A DNA stretch of 6,851 nt, from NCBI GenBank assembly GCA_937952455.1, contig CALFYU010000138.1:1-6851 (forward strand). The letters are read 5' to 3'. Shown piece after piece: positions 1 to 6,551 of the stretch. Numbering within the stretch: position 1 is the stretch's first letter; each line of letters opens with the position of its first letter. Both the position numbers and the translations under genes were made by a program. Below the pieces are notes generated by a model. It did no database searches. It saw only the letters and a program-made list of their open reading frames with translations, and was not told the origin of the DNA. This stretch comes from an uncultured Planctomycetaceae bacterium. GTDB taxonomy: Bacteria; Planctomycetota; Planctomycetia; Planctomycetales; Planctomycetaceae.

Positions 1-2
1 CC

Positions 3-113
3 GTTGCCGGCCATTTCCCTGTCGCCTGCACGATCGACGAAGCGGAGCACACACTCAAGGTGAATCTAGCGGCCCTGAAATCGGGTGGGCGGCAGCGGAT
101 CGATATCCAATAA
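3..113 (+). CDS. C-terminal fragment of an unrecognised protein
   Basis: An open frame enters from the left edge and ends at TAA (111-113), giving the last 36 residues, which begin VAGHFPVACTIDEAEHTLKV and end in GRQRIDIQ. Roughly 69 percent of its codons end in G or C, as in the other genes here, and it stops 49 bp before the stop of the convergent phosphatase gene, which fits a real gene end. The start and most of the protein lie outside the window. I do not recognise the family from so short a tail, so no function is given. The plus-2 frame is also open here, but its arginine- and serine-rich product is less protein-like. No convincing hairpin terminator is visible in the 49 bp between the two stops. 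Confidence 0.55.
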   Translation, partial: VAGHFPVACTIDEAEHTLKVNLAALKSGGRQRIDIQ

Positions 114-162
114 TCGGCTTACGGCGGGACCTTCGGCGGCTTGTCCACGAGTGTGGCTTGCG

Positions 163-1545
163 CTACTGCATCGATTCCGGCCGCAGGCGCTCCGGAGTAT
201 TGGGGATGCGTTCGATGAGCTCATTCGGTTCGCCGTCCCGTTTTTTCAGCGTGAACGCGTCGTACAGCTCACCCGTCGCCGATTTGGCGTCGTACCGCAA
301 CTCGTCGCCAGCGACGGTGATAATTTGACACAGTGGCGTATCCTCTGCGCGGCGGACGAATCTGAAAGCGTTGCGGTCGTACATCTTCGGTCCGCTGACC
401 GAAACGACGTACATCGTCCCCGCCTCAGGATCGTGTGCGCTGTGGCCGGTTGGGGCGTTTTCGTGGACCATCAATCCCGTGCGGCCATAGCTGTGATCGT
501 GTCCCTGCAGGACGATGTCGACGTGGTGCTTGTCGAAGATCGGCTGCCAGGCATTGCGAATCTCTGGGTTGTCGCGGCGGCGACTGGCGGAATAGATCGG
601 GGCGTGTTGCGTGGCGATCGTCCAACGGTTGGGGTTATCCGCCAAGACCTTGTCCATCCAGGCCGCCTGTTCTTCGATTTTGTCGTTCGTGTTGAGGCCG
701 ATGAACCGCACACCTTGAAAGTCGAGCCAGTAGACGGTCTCCTCGAGTCCCGGCGGGCCGTTTTCGGGAAACTGAAACGTCGGCCGCCAATGCGGCGCCA
801 ACCGGCGGCGGCCGATGGGATAAGTGTTGCCGTAGATATCTTCCTTGGCGTATTCATGGTTACCGGGGATGGCGATGCTGGGCAGCATGCCGTTGACCCA
901 CCCGCCCGCTTCATGCCACTCGCCCCATTCTTCGTCGCGAATCGGCACATTGATCAAATCGCCGGCGTGCAACATGAATTTCGCTTGCGGAGCATCGGCG
1001 AACGCGCCGCGAATCACGCGCGCCCAATGGGCTTTGAGTGCGTTCTGCGCGTCGCCGAAATAGATGAACGTGAACGGTTCCGGTTCGGAACTGGGAGTGC
1101 GAAAGTGGATCCAGGAACTCCAATTCGTGCCGTCCCCCACGCGATAGACGTATAACGTCTCGGGCGTTAATCCGGTAAATTCGGCCGCGTGATAGTGCGC
1201 CTTGCCCAGGTCGGTTTCCAGTTCTTCGGTAGTTGCGTCGATTTGCTTGGCTTTGCTGACAAACCAAGGCCCCTGCTCCGCCCGCGCGATTTCGGCGACC
1301 GCTTTGGTGACCGTCGTATCGGTCCGCCAAGTGACCGCCTGGGTCGTGGCGACGTCGTCTTTCCAGGTGAGCACAATTCGATCTGGAACCTTGCTGGGAC
1401 GATACGTCTCCCGCGCCGACGCCAACCCCGGTTTTACCCGGCTTTCGTCGCGCCCTTGACTGGCATCGGGGAGCGAAAAGTAGACGCACGCGCCCAGTCC
1501 TAATCCCGTCACGAGACCGCAGATTAACTTGACGTTTCGCTTCAT
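163..1545 (-). CDS. Secreted metallophosphoesterase with purple-acid-phosphatase-like N-terminal domain
   Basis: This 460-residue calcineurin-fold phosphoesterase probably hydrolyses a phosphate ester or diester outside the cytoplasm; the substrate is unknown. Residues 1-20 form a signal sequence (MKRNVK, a hydrophobic run, then LGAC), so Cys20 may be lipidated. Residues about 53-150 resemble the fibronectin-like N-terminal domain of purple acid phosphatases (IVLTWKDD, AVTWRTD, YVYRVGDG). The catalytic domain, about 157-390, shows the metal-site motifs in order: GDAQ (164-167), GDLIN (195-199), GNHE (228-231), His314 in TQHAP, and GHDHSY (348-353). Asn199 stands where true purple acid phosphatases have the iron-binding Tyr, and Gln167 replaces the usual His or Gly, so it may not be a genuine purple enzyme. 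The frame is open upstream to 1671, but the ATG at 1545 is preferred because AGGAA lies 7 bases before it and a signal peptide follows directly. It is probably transcribed alone. Confidence 0.9.
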   Translation of the reverse strand: MKRNVKLICGLVTGLGLGACVYFSLPDASQGRDESRVKPGLASARETYRPSKVPDRIVLTWKDDVATTQAVTWRTDTTVTKAVAEIARAEQGPWFVSKAKQIDATTEELETDLGKAHYHAAEFTGLTPETLYVYRVGDGTNWSSWIHFRTPSSEPEPFTFIYFGDAQNALKAHWARVIRGAFADAPQAKFMLHAGDLINVPIRDEEWGEWHEAGGWVNGMLPSIAIPGNHEYAKEDIYGNTYPIGRRRLAPHWRPTFQFPENGPPGLEETVYWLDFQGVRFIGLNTNDKIEEQAAWMDKVLADNPNRWTIATQHAPIYSASRRRDNPEIRNAWQPIFDKHHVDIVLQGHDHSYGRTGLMVHENAPTGHSAHDPEAGTMYVVSVSGPKMYDRNAFRFVRRAEDTPLCQIITVAGDELRYDAKSATGELYDAFTLKKRDGEPNELIERIPNTPERLRPESMQ

Positions 1546-1552
1546 CGAACCG

Positions 1553-1557
1553 TTCCT
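1553..1557 (-). promoter_or_regulatory. Ribosome binding site that sets the phosphatase start
   Basis: On the minus strand AGGAA is followed by 7 bases and then the ATG at 1545. It is the clearest Shine-Dalgarno sequence in the window and favours the 460-residue protein over the 502-residue extended frame, whose extra 42 N-terminal residues show no signal peptide or domain. Confidence 0.6.
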
Positions 1558-1586
1558 GATTGCTCGCGCACTTTGCCGATAATGTA

Positions 1587-1614
1587 TTATTAAGACTCTC
1601 GCATCGCTGCGCAA
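1587..1614 (-). promoter_or_regulatory. Candidate sigma70-like promoter for the phosphatase gene
   Basis: Read on the minus strand, TTGCGC (1609-1614) and TAATAA (1587-1592) are 16 bases apart, inside an AT-rich patch that stands out from its GC-rich surroundings. The implied leader is about 35 bases long before the ATG at 1545. The match is moderate (four of six bases at each box), and planctomycete promoter consensus sequences are poorly defined, so this is only a candidate. Confidence 0.3.
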
Positions 1615-1642
1615 ACCCGCATGAGGAAACGCACCGAACGCG

Positions 1643-1662
1643 CGGTCCCCAACAGGGTACCG
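1643..1662. repeat. Imperfect inverted repeat between two minus-strand genes
   Basis: CGGT-C-CCC, a 4-base AACA loop, then GGG-T-ACCG gives seven pairs with one mismatch. It lies about 100 bp beyond the stop of the zinc-ribbon gene and about 30 bp upstream of the candidate phosphatase promoter. No T-run follows on the minus strand, so it is not a standard intrinsic terminator. It may be a chance structure. Otherwise the 214-bp gap holds only the phosphatase promoter candidate and ribosome binding site. Confidence 0.25.
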
Positions 1663-1759
1663 GGCGATCACGAAGATATCATGAATTTAGAATCTCCCGG
1701 ACGTCGATGCAACGAAGCGCCGCCTCCAGCGGGCGAACCGGGCGTACGGGCATGGCTCA

Positions 1760-2782
1760 TTAGTCCGCCACGTTGGCGCCAAGCTGAAATGCGGTAAATG
1801 CCGCGAGCGGAATCCAGAGGAAGTCCAGAATGCTGAAACTGAGCACGAAGATGTGGCCGACGATGGAGCCGGCTAACTCTGCGTTATTGTCGTCTCCTTG
1901 CTCGATGTCTTTTTTTGCCGCCTCGCGGAGCGCCTTTTGTTCGTCGTCGGGCAGATCCTCAAAGCGAAGCTGGGCCTCCTCCCAAATTTCGGGCGGGTAA
2001 TCTCTGGAGACGTCGCCGTCCACGCGACCGAACAGCGGCAGGTTGTTTTCAGGCCAATCAATCTCCTCGCCCGCGTTGATCCGCTCGTCAACGATCTTAT
2101 CGGCCACTTGTTGAACTGCCAACATCTCGACGTCCCTCACGACGCCCGCCAATTGGTCCGCCACCACTCCCGCCAACAACACAGCGACTAGGAATTTGGA
2201 CAACAGAATCGCCACGATGGTAATCACCGCAGCTGTGATCCCGGGAGCAATCCCGTCGTCCTCGCCGGCGGCTACGCGGACCCCGAATCCCACCATGAAG
2301 CCCATACCGATGGCGATCCAACCGATTTGCAGATAGAGCAGGTAACCCACCGAGACCCATGCCACGACTCCCAGCAGGCTGCCCAAAATGCCACCGATGG
2401 CCCATTGCGGAACTCCCAATCCAAACAGCCCACCCCCTGTGTCCTCGACATCGTCCTCCGAAGGAGAACGTTTTTTCTTCAGCCGCCGAAGTTGTGGACG
2501 CGCCAACGCCAGCGGCACCTCTTCGGGTTCGTGCCGTTCGTGCGGTTCACTTGATTCCCGCGGTTCAATCGGCTTACGCGGCGCACTGGGACGGCGGCGG
2601 CGTGTGCGGCGCGGGGGGTCAATATCATCGAGAAAGGGATCGGCGTCGGGTTCTTCCTTGGCCTGCAGCACAAACTTTTTCGAACATTTGGGACAGCGGG
2701 CAGTCTTCCCTAATGACTGTTCGCTCTTGGCGCCAAATGTTGCAAAACAGTGCGTGCACTCGACCTTGATCACGTTACTCAT
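1760..2782 (-). CDS. Zinc-ribbon membrane protein of unknown function
   Basis: This 340-residue protein has a Cys4 zinc ribbon at its N-terminus: CTHC (Cys9, Cys12) and CPKC (Cys30, Cys33), similar to the MJ0042-type fingers common in planctomycete proteins. Residues about 42-115 form a charged, probably disordered linker rich in Arg, Pro and Glu, including a six-residue basic cluster TRRRRR at 60-65 by approximate position. Hydrophobic segments follow at about 126-148, 150-170 and 178-208. A soluble acidic stretch at about 212-302 contains DWPENNLPLFGRVDGD. A last membrane segment at 306-333 ends in FLWIPLAAFTAFQLGA, a C-terminal pattern I associate with planctomycete membrane proteins. The ATG at 2782 directly precedes the ribbon and is preferred, although only a weak GAGAA lies upstream. 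It is separated from both neighbours by gaps of about 200 bp, so it is likely a single-gene unit. The ribbon is expected to face the cytoplasm. No enzymatic motif is seen. Confidence 0.85.
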   Translation of the reverse strand: MSNVIKVECTHCFATFGAKSEQSLGKTARCPKCSKKFVLQAKEEPDADPFLDDIDPPRRTRRRRPSAPRKPIEPRESSEPHERHEPEEVPLALARPQLRRLKKKRSPSEDDVEDTGGGLFGLGVPQWAIGGILGSLLGVVAWVSVGYLLYLQIGWIAIGMGFMVGFGVRVAAGEDDGIAPGITAAVITIVAILLSKFLVAVLLAGVVADQLAGVVRDVEMLAVQQVADKIVDERINAGEEIDWPENNLPLFGRVDGDVSRDYPPEIWEEAQLRFEDLPDDEQKALREAAKKDIEQGDDNNAELAGSIVGHIFVLSFSILDFLWIPLAAFTAFQLGANVAD

Positions 2783-2821
2783 AGAGGGTTCTCACAGCTT
2801 GGAAGTGGATGAGCGATTCGG

Positions 2822-2842
2822 GGCGCAAATGCGGTGCGCCCT
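2822..2842. repeat. Perfect inverted repeat in the leader of the zinc-ribbon gene
   Basis: GGGCGCA (2822-2828) and TGCGCCC (2836-2842) are perfect complements around a 7-base loop. The repeat lies 39 bp upstream of the ATG at 2782 and, if transcription starts near 2885, would fold in the 5' untranslated RNA. No T-run follows, so it is not a terminator. It could be a protein-binding site, an RNA stability element or chance. Confidence 0.35.
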
Positions 2843-2880
2843 GGTGAGCTGCGGCAGCCGTGAGATGGACCGGACCCGCA

Positions 2881-2897
2881 ACGTCGACGTCATTCTA
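2881..2897 (-). promoter_or_regulatory. Weak -10 box next to a 10-bp palindrome upstream of the zinc-ribbon gene
   Basis: On the minus strand TAGAAT (2892-2897) matches the sigma70 -10 consensus at five of six positions. The 10-bp perfect palindrome ACGTCGACGT (2881-2890) lies just downstream, around the expected transcript start, where an operator could sit. No good -35 box is found at 16-18 bases, so promoter activity is uncertain. The rest of the 187-bp gap shows only a weak AAAAC/GTTTT hairpin near 2921-2940 that does not make a convincing terminator for the upstream operon. Confidence 0.2.
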
Positions 2898-2969
2898 GCA
2901 GAGCCGTCGCCGGAAAATCGAGCAAAAAACCGGTGTTTTAGGAGTCGCCGCCGTGGCCATCGCAATGTG

Positions 2970-4511
2970 TCAGCCATTGCGGCGAATGGTCCACACCGTA
3001 GCCCCTGCTGTTGAAATCAGAGCCGACAGAAAAAGGACGGTCTTCCACACCATGCCCCGCTGTTCCTGCGGCGTCCCGGCGAGTTGATAGGGCCTGCGGC
3101 GGCGGGAGGGAATATCCTGCATCGCCCGTTTTTTGCCGGCGAGCCAATGGAGACTCCGCAGAACGAACATTTCCGCCCCATATTGCCCCGGGCCATGCAT
3201 GCCGCGATTCGATGCGAACTCCGCATCTCCCGCGACGACCAGCATCGGTTCCGGCAAGTTGCGATCCAATCGCTCCACCGCGACGGCCAACGACACCGGG
3301 CCGGGGAGATCCTGTCCGGCATTCCATTCGGCCAGCTTGCGCGAAACGACATCCGTTTCCGCCCAACACTGCGGAGCCTCTTGCGATAGGAGCAGCGGCG
3401 TACACCGCGCATGCGGTGCGGCCGTTTCGGGCAGCAGTCGCACGCTGCGCGCCTGAAGGAAATCCAACGACGCGCGGGGCAGTGCTCGTGCCAATGAATG
3501 GTCACCACCGGCCGACAGCGCCCGTGCGGCTGTGGAGAGCCGGTTGTCAAATGTGGTCGTCACAACATAGTCATCCCCCAGCAACACACCTTGCCGGCGC
3601 AACAGGCCATCGAATCCTGTGGGCTGTACCGCGCCGCTGTGGTGATCCTGGATAAGATCGAACAGCAACAGCCCGCTCCCGCCATGTTTGAAATAGGTCT
3701 CAAGCTTCGCCGCATCGGCCGCATCGAATTCGGTCTGCGGTCCCGCGAGCCACACGACGTCGGCATCAGCGGGAACGTGCGTTGCGGAAACCAAGTCCAA
3801 CGGCCGCAATTCGATGCCCGCTGATTGCAAATAGGCAGCCAACTCACTGACAGACCGCGTGCTGTCCTCCCCTTCGGCATCTAAGGACAGTTCGCCATGT
3901 CCGGTGAGGCAATAAACTACGGTCGGCGGCTCGCCGTCGGCTAGCCGCGCCAGTGCGGCGGTGACTGTTTGTTCGGCAAAGAAATCAACCGCCGCCACGC
4001 GTCCTTCCGGCGCTCCAAAAAACTCGGCCAAGTCCTCATGCCTGAGCACTTCATGGCGCTCGTCGCCGTTCGGCAACTCGTACCTAATCAATACGCACGG
4101 CGCGAAGAGATTCGGAAAGCGTTGCTGCAACTTCAGCCCGACCGCCGAATTGTCCGAGGTGATCCGTTCGACGCGAAAATGCTCGGCGTATTGTTGGTAC
4201 TGCCGGAGCAGGTCGATCAACATTGCCGCGGCGCGGTCGAAGCTCTGCGCGCGCGTCGTGCGTACTTCGCTTTCGGTAAACAACGTCACGGTGACCGTCC
4301 CGTCGAGGCGAGCCAGCACGTCGCGCGACTGAGATGAGAGCGTCAACCGCCGCTGGTCGGTCATGTCCCAGCTCTGCGGGGCAATGATGCCGACTCCCCA
4401 ATTGACGGCCACCAGTGAGGCCGCAACGACGACGCCTCCGGCGAGGCTTCGTAGAATTCGCCGCCATCTTTTTTTCGTGGACAGCATGCGGAAGACTTTC
4501 CGATCTCTCAT
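2970..4511 (-). CDS. GldG-like auxiliary protein of an ABC-2 transport system
   Basis: This 513-residue protein resembles GldG and related ABC auxiliary proteins. A basic N-terminus (KKRWRR, 13-18) leads into a membrane helix at about 20-44. A large extracytoplasmic region follows, with TVTVTLFTES (72-81), an E-QTVTAALARL stretch (180-190), TGHGE (203-207), ADVVWLAGPQ (250-259), a GGSGLLLFD strand (277-285), QCWAETD (381-387) and MLVVAGDAEFASN (423-435), all in family order. A C-terminal helix at about 487-508 ends in TIRRNG, so both termini should be cytoplasmic. It lies 25 bp after the permease stop and is the third gene of the operon. The ATG at 4511 lacks a clear ribosome site. Met9 (4487), with GGAAAG 8 bases upstream, is an alternative that keeps the membrane anchor. 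The fold is related to IFT52 and lacks catalytic residues I can name, so a structural or substrate-binding role is likely. Confidence 0.88.
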   Translation of the reverse strand: MRDRKVFRMLSTKKRWRRILRSLAGGVVVAASLVAVNWGVGIIAPQSWDMTDQRRLTLSSQSRDVLARLDGTVTVTLFTESEVRTTRAQSFDRAAAMLIDLLRQYQQYAEHFRVERITSDNSAVGLKLQQRFPNLFAPCVLIRYELPNGDERHEVLRHEDLAEFFGAPEGRVAAVDFFAEQTVTAALARLADGEPPTVVYCLTGHGELSLDAEGEDSTRSVSELAAYLQSAGIELRPLDLVSATHVPADADVVWLAGPQTEFDAADAAKLETYFKHGGSGLLLFDLIQDHHSGAVQPTGFDGLLRRQGVLLGDDYVVTTTFDNRLSTAARALSAGGDHSLARALPRASLDFLQARSVRLLPETAAPHARCTPLLLSQEAPQCWAETDVVSRKLAEWNAGQDLPGPVSLAVAVERLDRNLPEPMLVVAGDAEFASNRGMHGPGQYGAEMFVLRSLHWLAGKKRAMQDIPSRRRRPYQLAGTPQEQRGMVWKTVLFLSALISTAGATVWTIRRNG

Positions 4512-4536
4512 TTACCACTTGAGGCAGTTAATTGCG

Positions 4537-5397
4537 TCAATCACGAACTTTGCACACCTGACAAGCAATCCACAGCAGAAAACAGGCAAACGTCACGTGC
4601 CCACAAATAACGCGCGGATCGACGGCTCCAGTGCTGAACGCCGCCAAATGCTCCCACACGGCCACCCGCTCGGCGGCAGCGATCCAGGACTCGTCGAGCT
4701 GCCAGTACTGCATCGATTGCGGCGCGAGACTCAACAGCAACAGCGCAATCATTGCCGACACGGTTGCCACACTCGCCGCAAAGGGAGCCTTGCAGATCGA
4801 CGTACAAAGCAGGCCGATGCCGCATAACGTCAACGAAACGGTCCCGATGCCAATCACTCCGCCGATGAGATATCCGCGGTCGAACTCCAAGCCGAGTCCC
4901 GGCCACCAACGCAGCGCCGCGACGTAGCATATCCATGGCAACACGTTCACCACGACGGCAGTCCAAGCGGCGGCGAATTTTCCCATCAAAACTTGCCAAG
5001 GCTCGACGGGAGTCGTCAGTAGCGATTCCCAAGTTCCGCGCCGTCGCTCATCGGCCACCATGCCCATCGTAACTACGGGGACGATCAACATTAACGAGAA
5101 GACCAAGAAAACGTTCGGGCCTAAAAACTGCGCCAATGGGTCGTCCGCTTGCCGTAGCGGCACAACGCGCCCTTGGGCCAGTAACGTGACGAGCAATGAA
5201 AAGTTCCACCCGGCGATGAGTGTCGCCGCCAGCAACATCACGTAGGCCGCCGGGCGCCGGAAGTGAGCGAGGATTTCCCACACGGCGACGGTCATCACGG
5301 CACCAGCACTGTCGACCAGCCAATCCAGCAGCCGCGAAATTAATCCGACCGACGCGTCGCACGGCACATCCTGTGGTTGAGAAACAAGGGTCGACAT
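4537..5397 (-). CDS. ABC-2 type permease, GldF-like
   Basis: This 286-residue integral membrane protein is the channel-forming subunit of the ABC system. Six hydrophobic segments are visible at about 50-72, 97-114, 140-163, 176-200, 205-226 and 263-281. After the second, ADERRRGTWESLLTTPVEP (115-133) followed by LMGKF (137-141) is the typical ABC-2 cytoplasmic loop that contacts the ATPase. HLAAFSTGAVDPRVI (250-264) before the last helix is also characteristic of GldF and NosY-like permeases. The ATG overlaps the stop of the ATPase gene as TGATG (the shared A is at 5397), which indicates translational coupling and fixes the start. The first 35 or so residues precede the usual family start (here VWEILAHFRRPAAYV, 39-53) and form an extension with its own hydrophobic stretch; Met35 (5295) is a less likely start because it has no ribosome site or coupling. 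The transported substrate cannot be inferred. Confidence 0.9.
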   Translation of the reverse strand: MSTLVSQPQDVPCDASVGLISRLLDWLVDSAGAVMTVAVWEILAHFRRPAAYVMLLAATLIAGWNFSLLVTLLAQGRVVPLRQADDPLAQFLGPNVFLVFSLMLIVPVVTMGMVADERRRGTWESLLTTPVEPWQVLMGKFAAAWTAVVVNVLPWICYVAALRWWPGLGLEFDRGYLIGGVIGIGTVSLTLCGIGLLCTSICKAPFAASVATVSAMIALLLLSLAPQSMQYWQLDESWIAAAERVAVWEHLAAFSTGAVDPRVICGHVTFACFLLWIACQVCKVRD

Positions 5398-6335
5398 CAG
5401 GCCGCCTTTGAAGGTTCGGAGAACATGGCTCGCACAAACCGCGCTTCCAGTGCGGGACGCGCAGCGGAGAGTTCGCGGATCGCCCAGCCGCGGTGCATAC
5501 AGAAATCCGCTAACCGGGGGCGGACATCGATATCAGCGCGGTGCAACAACTCAAACGCCTGCCAATCGCCGTCGGCACTCGAAAGTTCAACGGAGAGAAT
5601 TCCATCGATCGTTAGCAGAGCCGCATGGATCAATTCCCGCGGTCCGGCGACCTCCAAACGGCAGCTGCGATGGCCGACGGACGCGGCCAGTTGGACGTCG
5701 TCGACCAATTGTCCCCGCGACAGGACCAACACCCGGCTACAGACCGCTTCGGCTTCGGCCAGCACGTGCGTGGAAAGCAAGATCGTGTGTTCGGACGCCA
5801 TCTCGGCCAGCAATCCGCGGAATTGCCGGACCTGCAAAGGATCCAAGCCGGCGGTCGGCTCGTCGAGAATCAGCACCGGCGGATTGTTCAAAAGCGCATC
5901 AGCCAAGGCGACCCGCCGCCGCTGCCCATGCGAGAGCCGTCCGATAATCCGCTGTCGAAACCCGGACAGCCCGCACGCCTGCAAACAGCGATCGATTTCT
6001 GCGGCGCGGTTGCGCCGCGGCACGCGCTTCAGCTTCGCACGAAACGCCAGGTATTCGCCGACACGGGCATCGGGGTAGACGGCATTCGACTCCGCGAGAA
6101 AACCGACCCGGCGGCGGACTTCTCGCGCCTGAGTCTGCGTATCAAATCCGGCGACCTGCAACGTCCCCGCCGTCGGTGCCAGAAAGGAGGTCAGCATCCG
6201 CAATGTCGTCGTTTTGCCCGCGCCGTTGGGACCGATCAGGCCGACGACTCCCGGCCCGGGTATCTCAAAACCGATGCCGCCAATCGCACGCGTTTCCCCA
6301 AAAGTCTTGACGAGATGGCGAACGACAATCGACAT
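5397..6335 (-). CDS. ABC transporter ATP-binding protein, GldA-like
   Basis: This 312-residue ATPase powers the adjacent permease from the cytoplasmic side. All core motifs are present: Walker A GPNGAGKTT (35-43), a Q-loop region GFLAESNAVYP (78-88), signature LSHGQ (134-138), Walker B VLILDEP (154-160), D-loop AGLDP (162-166) and switch His190 in LSTH. The Q-loop position carries Glu82 rather than Gln, which also occurs in other members of the DrrA/NatA/GldA group. Residues about 220-312 are a C-terminal domain ending in LEARFVRAMF, the tail pattern usual in this group (L-E-x-x-F). The ATG at 6335 gives a normal family N-terminus (MSIVVRHLVKTFG), and no in-frame ATG, GTG or TTG is found in the 33 bases before it. 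No Shine-Dalgarno sequence is evident. It is the first gene of a three-gene operon whose candidate promoter lies about 57 bp upstream. Length and motif spacing look intact. Confidence 0.93.
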   Translation of the reverse strand: MSIVVRHLVKTFGETRAIGGIGFEIPGPGVVGLIGPNGAGKTTTLRMLTSFLAPTAGTLQVAGFDTQTQAREVRRRVGFLAESNAVYPDARVGEYLAFRAKLKRVPRRNRAAEIDRCLQACGLSGFRQRIIGRLSHGQRRRVALADALLNNPPVLILDEPTAGLDPLQVRQFRGLLAEMASEHTILLSTHVLAEAEAVCSRVLVLSRGQLVDDVQLAASVGHRSCRLEVAGPRELIHAALLTIDGILSVELSSADGDWQAFELLHRADIDVRPRLADFCMHRGWAIRELSAARPALEARFVRAMFSEPSKAA

Positions 6336-6364
6336 GAAGCAACGTGCACCGAGGGTAATCGAAT

Positions 6365-6384
6365 CGCCGATCGGGCAATCGGCG
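6365..6384. repeat. Perfect stem-loop at the predicted transcript start of the ABC operon
   Basis: CGCCGAT (6365-6371) and ATCGGCG (6378-6384) are perfect complements around a 6-base loop. The repeat begins 8 bp downstream of the candidate -10 box, so it would be the first structure in the operon's mRNA or an operator overlapping position +1. There is no T-run after it on the minus strand, so it is not a standard terminator. Confidence 0.45.
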
Positions 6385-6391
6385 GGGCGGG

Positions 6392-6421
6392 TTTATACGG
6401 CGCAGCCGATCTGAGGATCAA
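6392..6421 (-). promoter_or_regulatory. Candidate sigma70-like promoter of the ABC operon
   Basis: On the minus strand TTGATC (6416-6421) and TATAAA (6392-6397) are 18 bases apart, matching the consensus at four of six and five of six positions. The predicted start near 6385 leaves a leader of about 50 bases before the ATG at 6335. It is the best promoter-like sequence found in the window. Confidence 0.42.
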
Positions 6422-6521
6422 GATGAAGTCCAATCGTCGTCGAGCAATGTGTTCGACTCGCCCTCCGGTGGACTTAGGGGCCGGTTTCGTTGTCGTCGTC
6501 GGAAATCGACGGCGGACAGCC

Positions 6522-6551
6522 TTGGCAAAACGGTTGATGCCTAGCTAAACT
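6522..6551 (+). promoter_or_regulatory. Candidate promoter for the plus-strand coiled-coil gene
   Basis: TTGGCA (6522-6527) matches the -35 consensus at five of six positions, and TAAACT (6546-6551), 18 bases further on, matches the -10 at four of six. The predicted start near 6558 gives a leader of about 87 bases to the ATG at 6645. Confidence 0.3.

Noticed and set aside
145..156. CCAC/GTGG hairpin between the convergent stops as a terminator
   Set aside because: The stem is four pairs with no T-run on either strand; this is expected by chance.
85..1155. A 356-codon plus-strand open frame opposite the phosphatase gene
   Set aside because: It lies wholly antisense to a gene with complete catalytic motifs and has no recognisable domain; high GC at third positions makes such antisense frames common.
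1546..1671. Upstream extension of the phosphatase frame by 42 codons
   Set aside because: It would bury the signal sequence internally and ignore the well-placed AGGAA; the extension also covers the AT-rich promoter candidate.
2921..2940. AAAAC/GTTTT hairpin after the GldG-like gene as an intrinsic terminator
   Set aside because: The stem has only five pairs, nearly all A-T, and only two further T residues follow, so it is too weak to call.
2388..3014. A 208-codon plus-strand frame across the zinc-ribbon gene start and the adjoining gap
   Set aside because: Its product is Ser/Arg/Cys-rich with no domain, and most of it is antisense to the zinc-ribbon gene.
5625..6548. A 307-codon plus-strand open frame opposite the ABC ATPase
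   Set aside because: Antisense to an intact ATPase gene, with a low-complexity Arg/Gln/Asp-rich product; its last 41 codons (from ATG 6424) also have no independent support.
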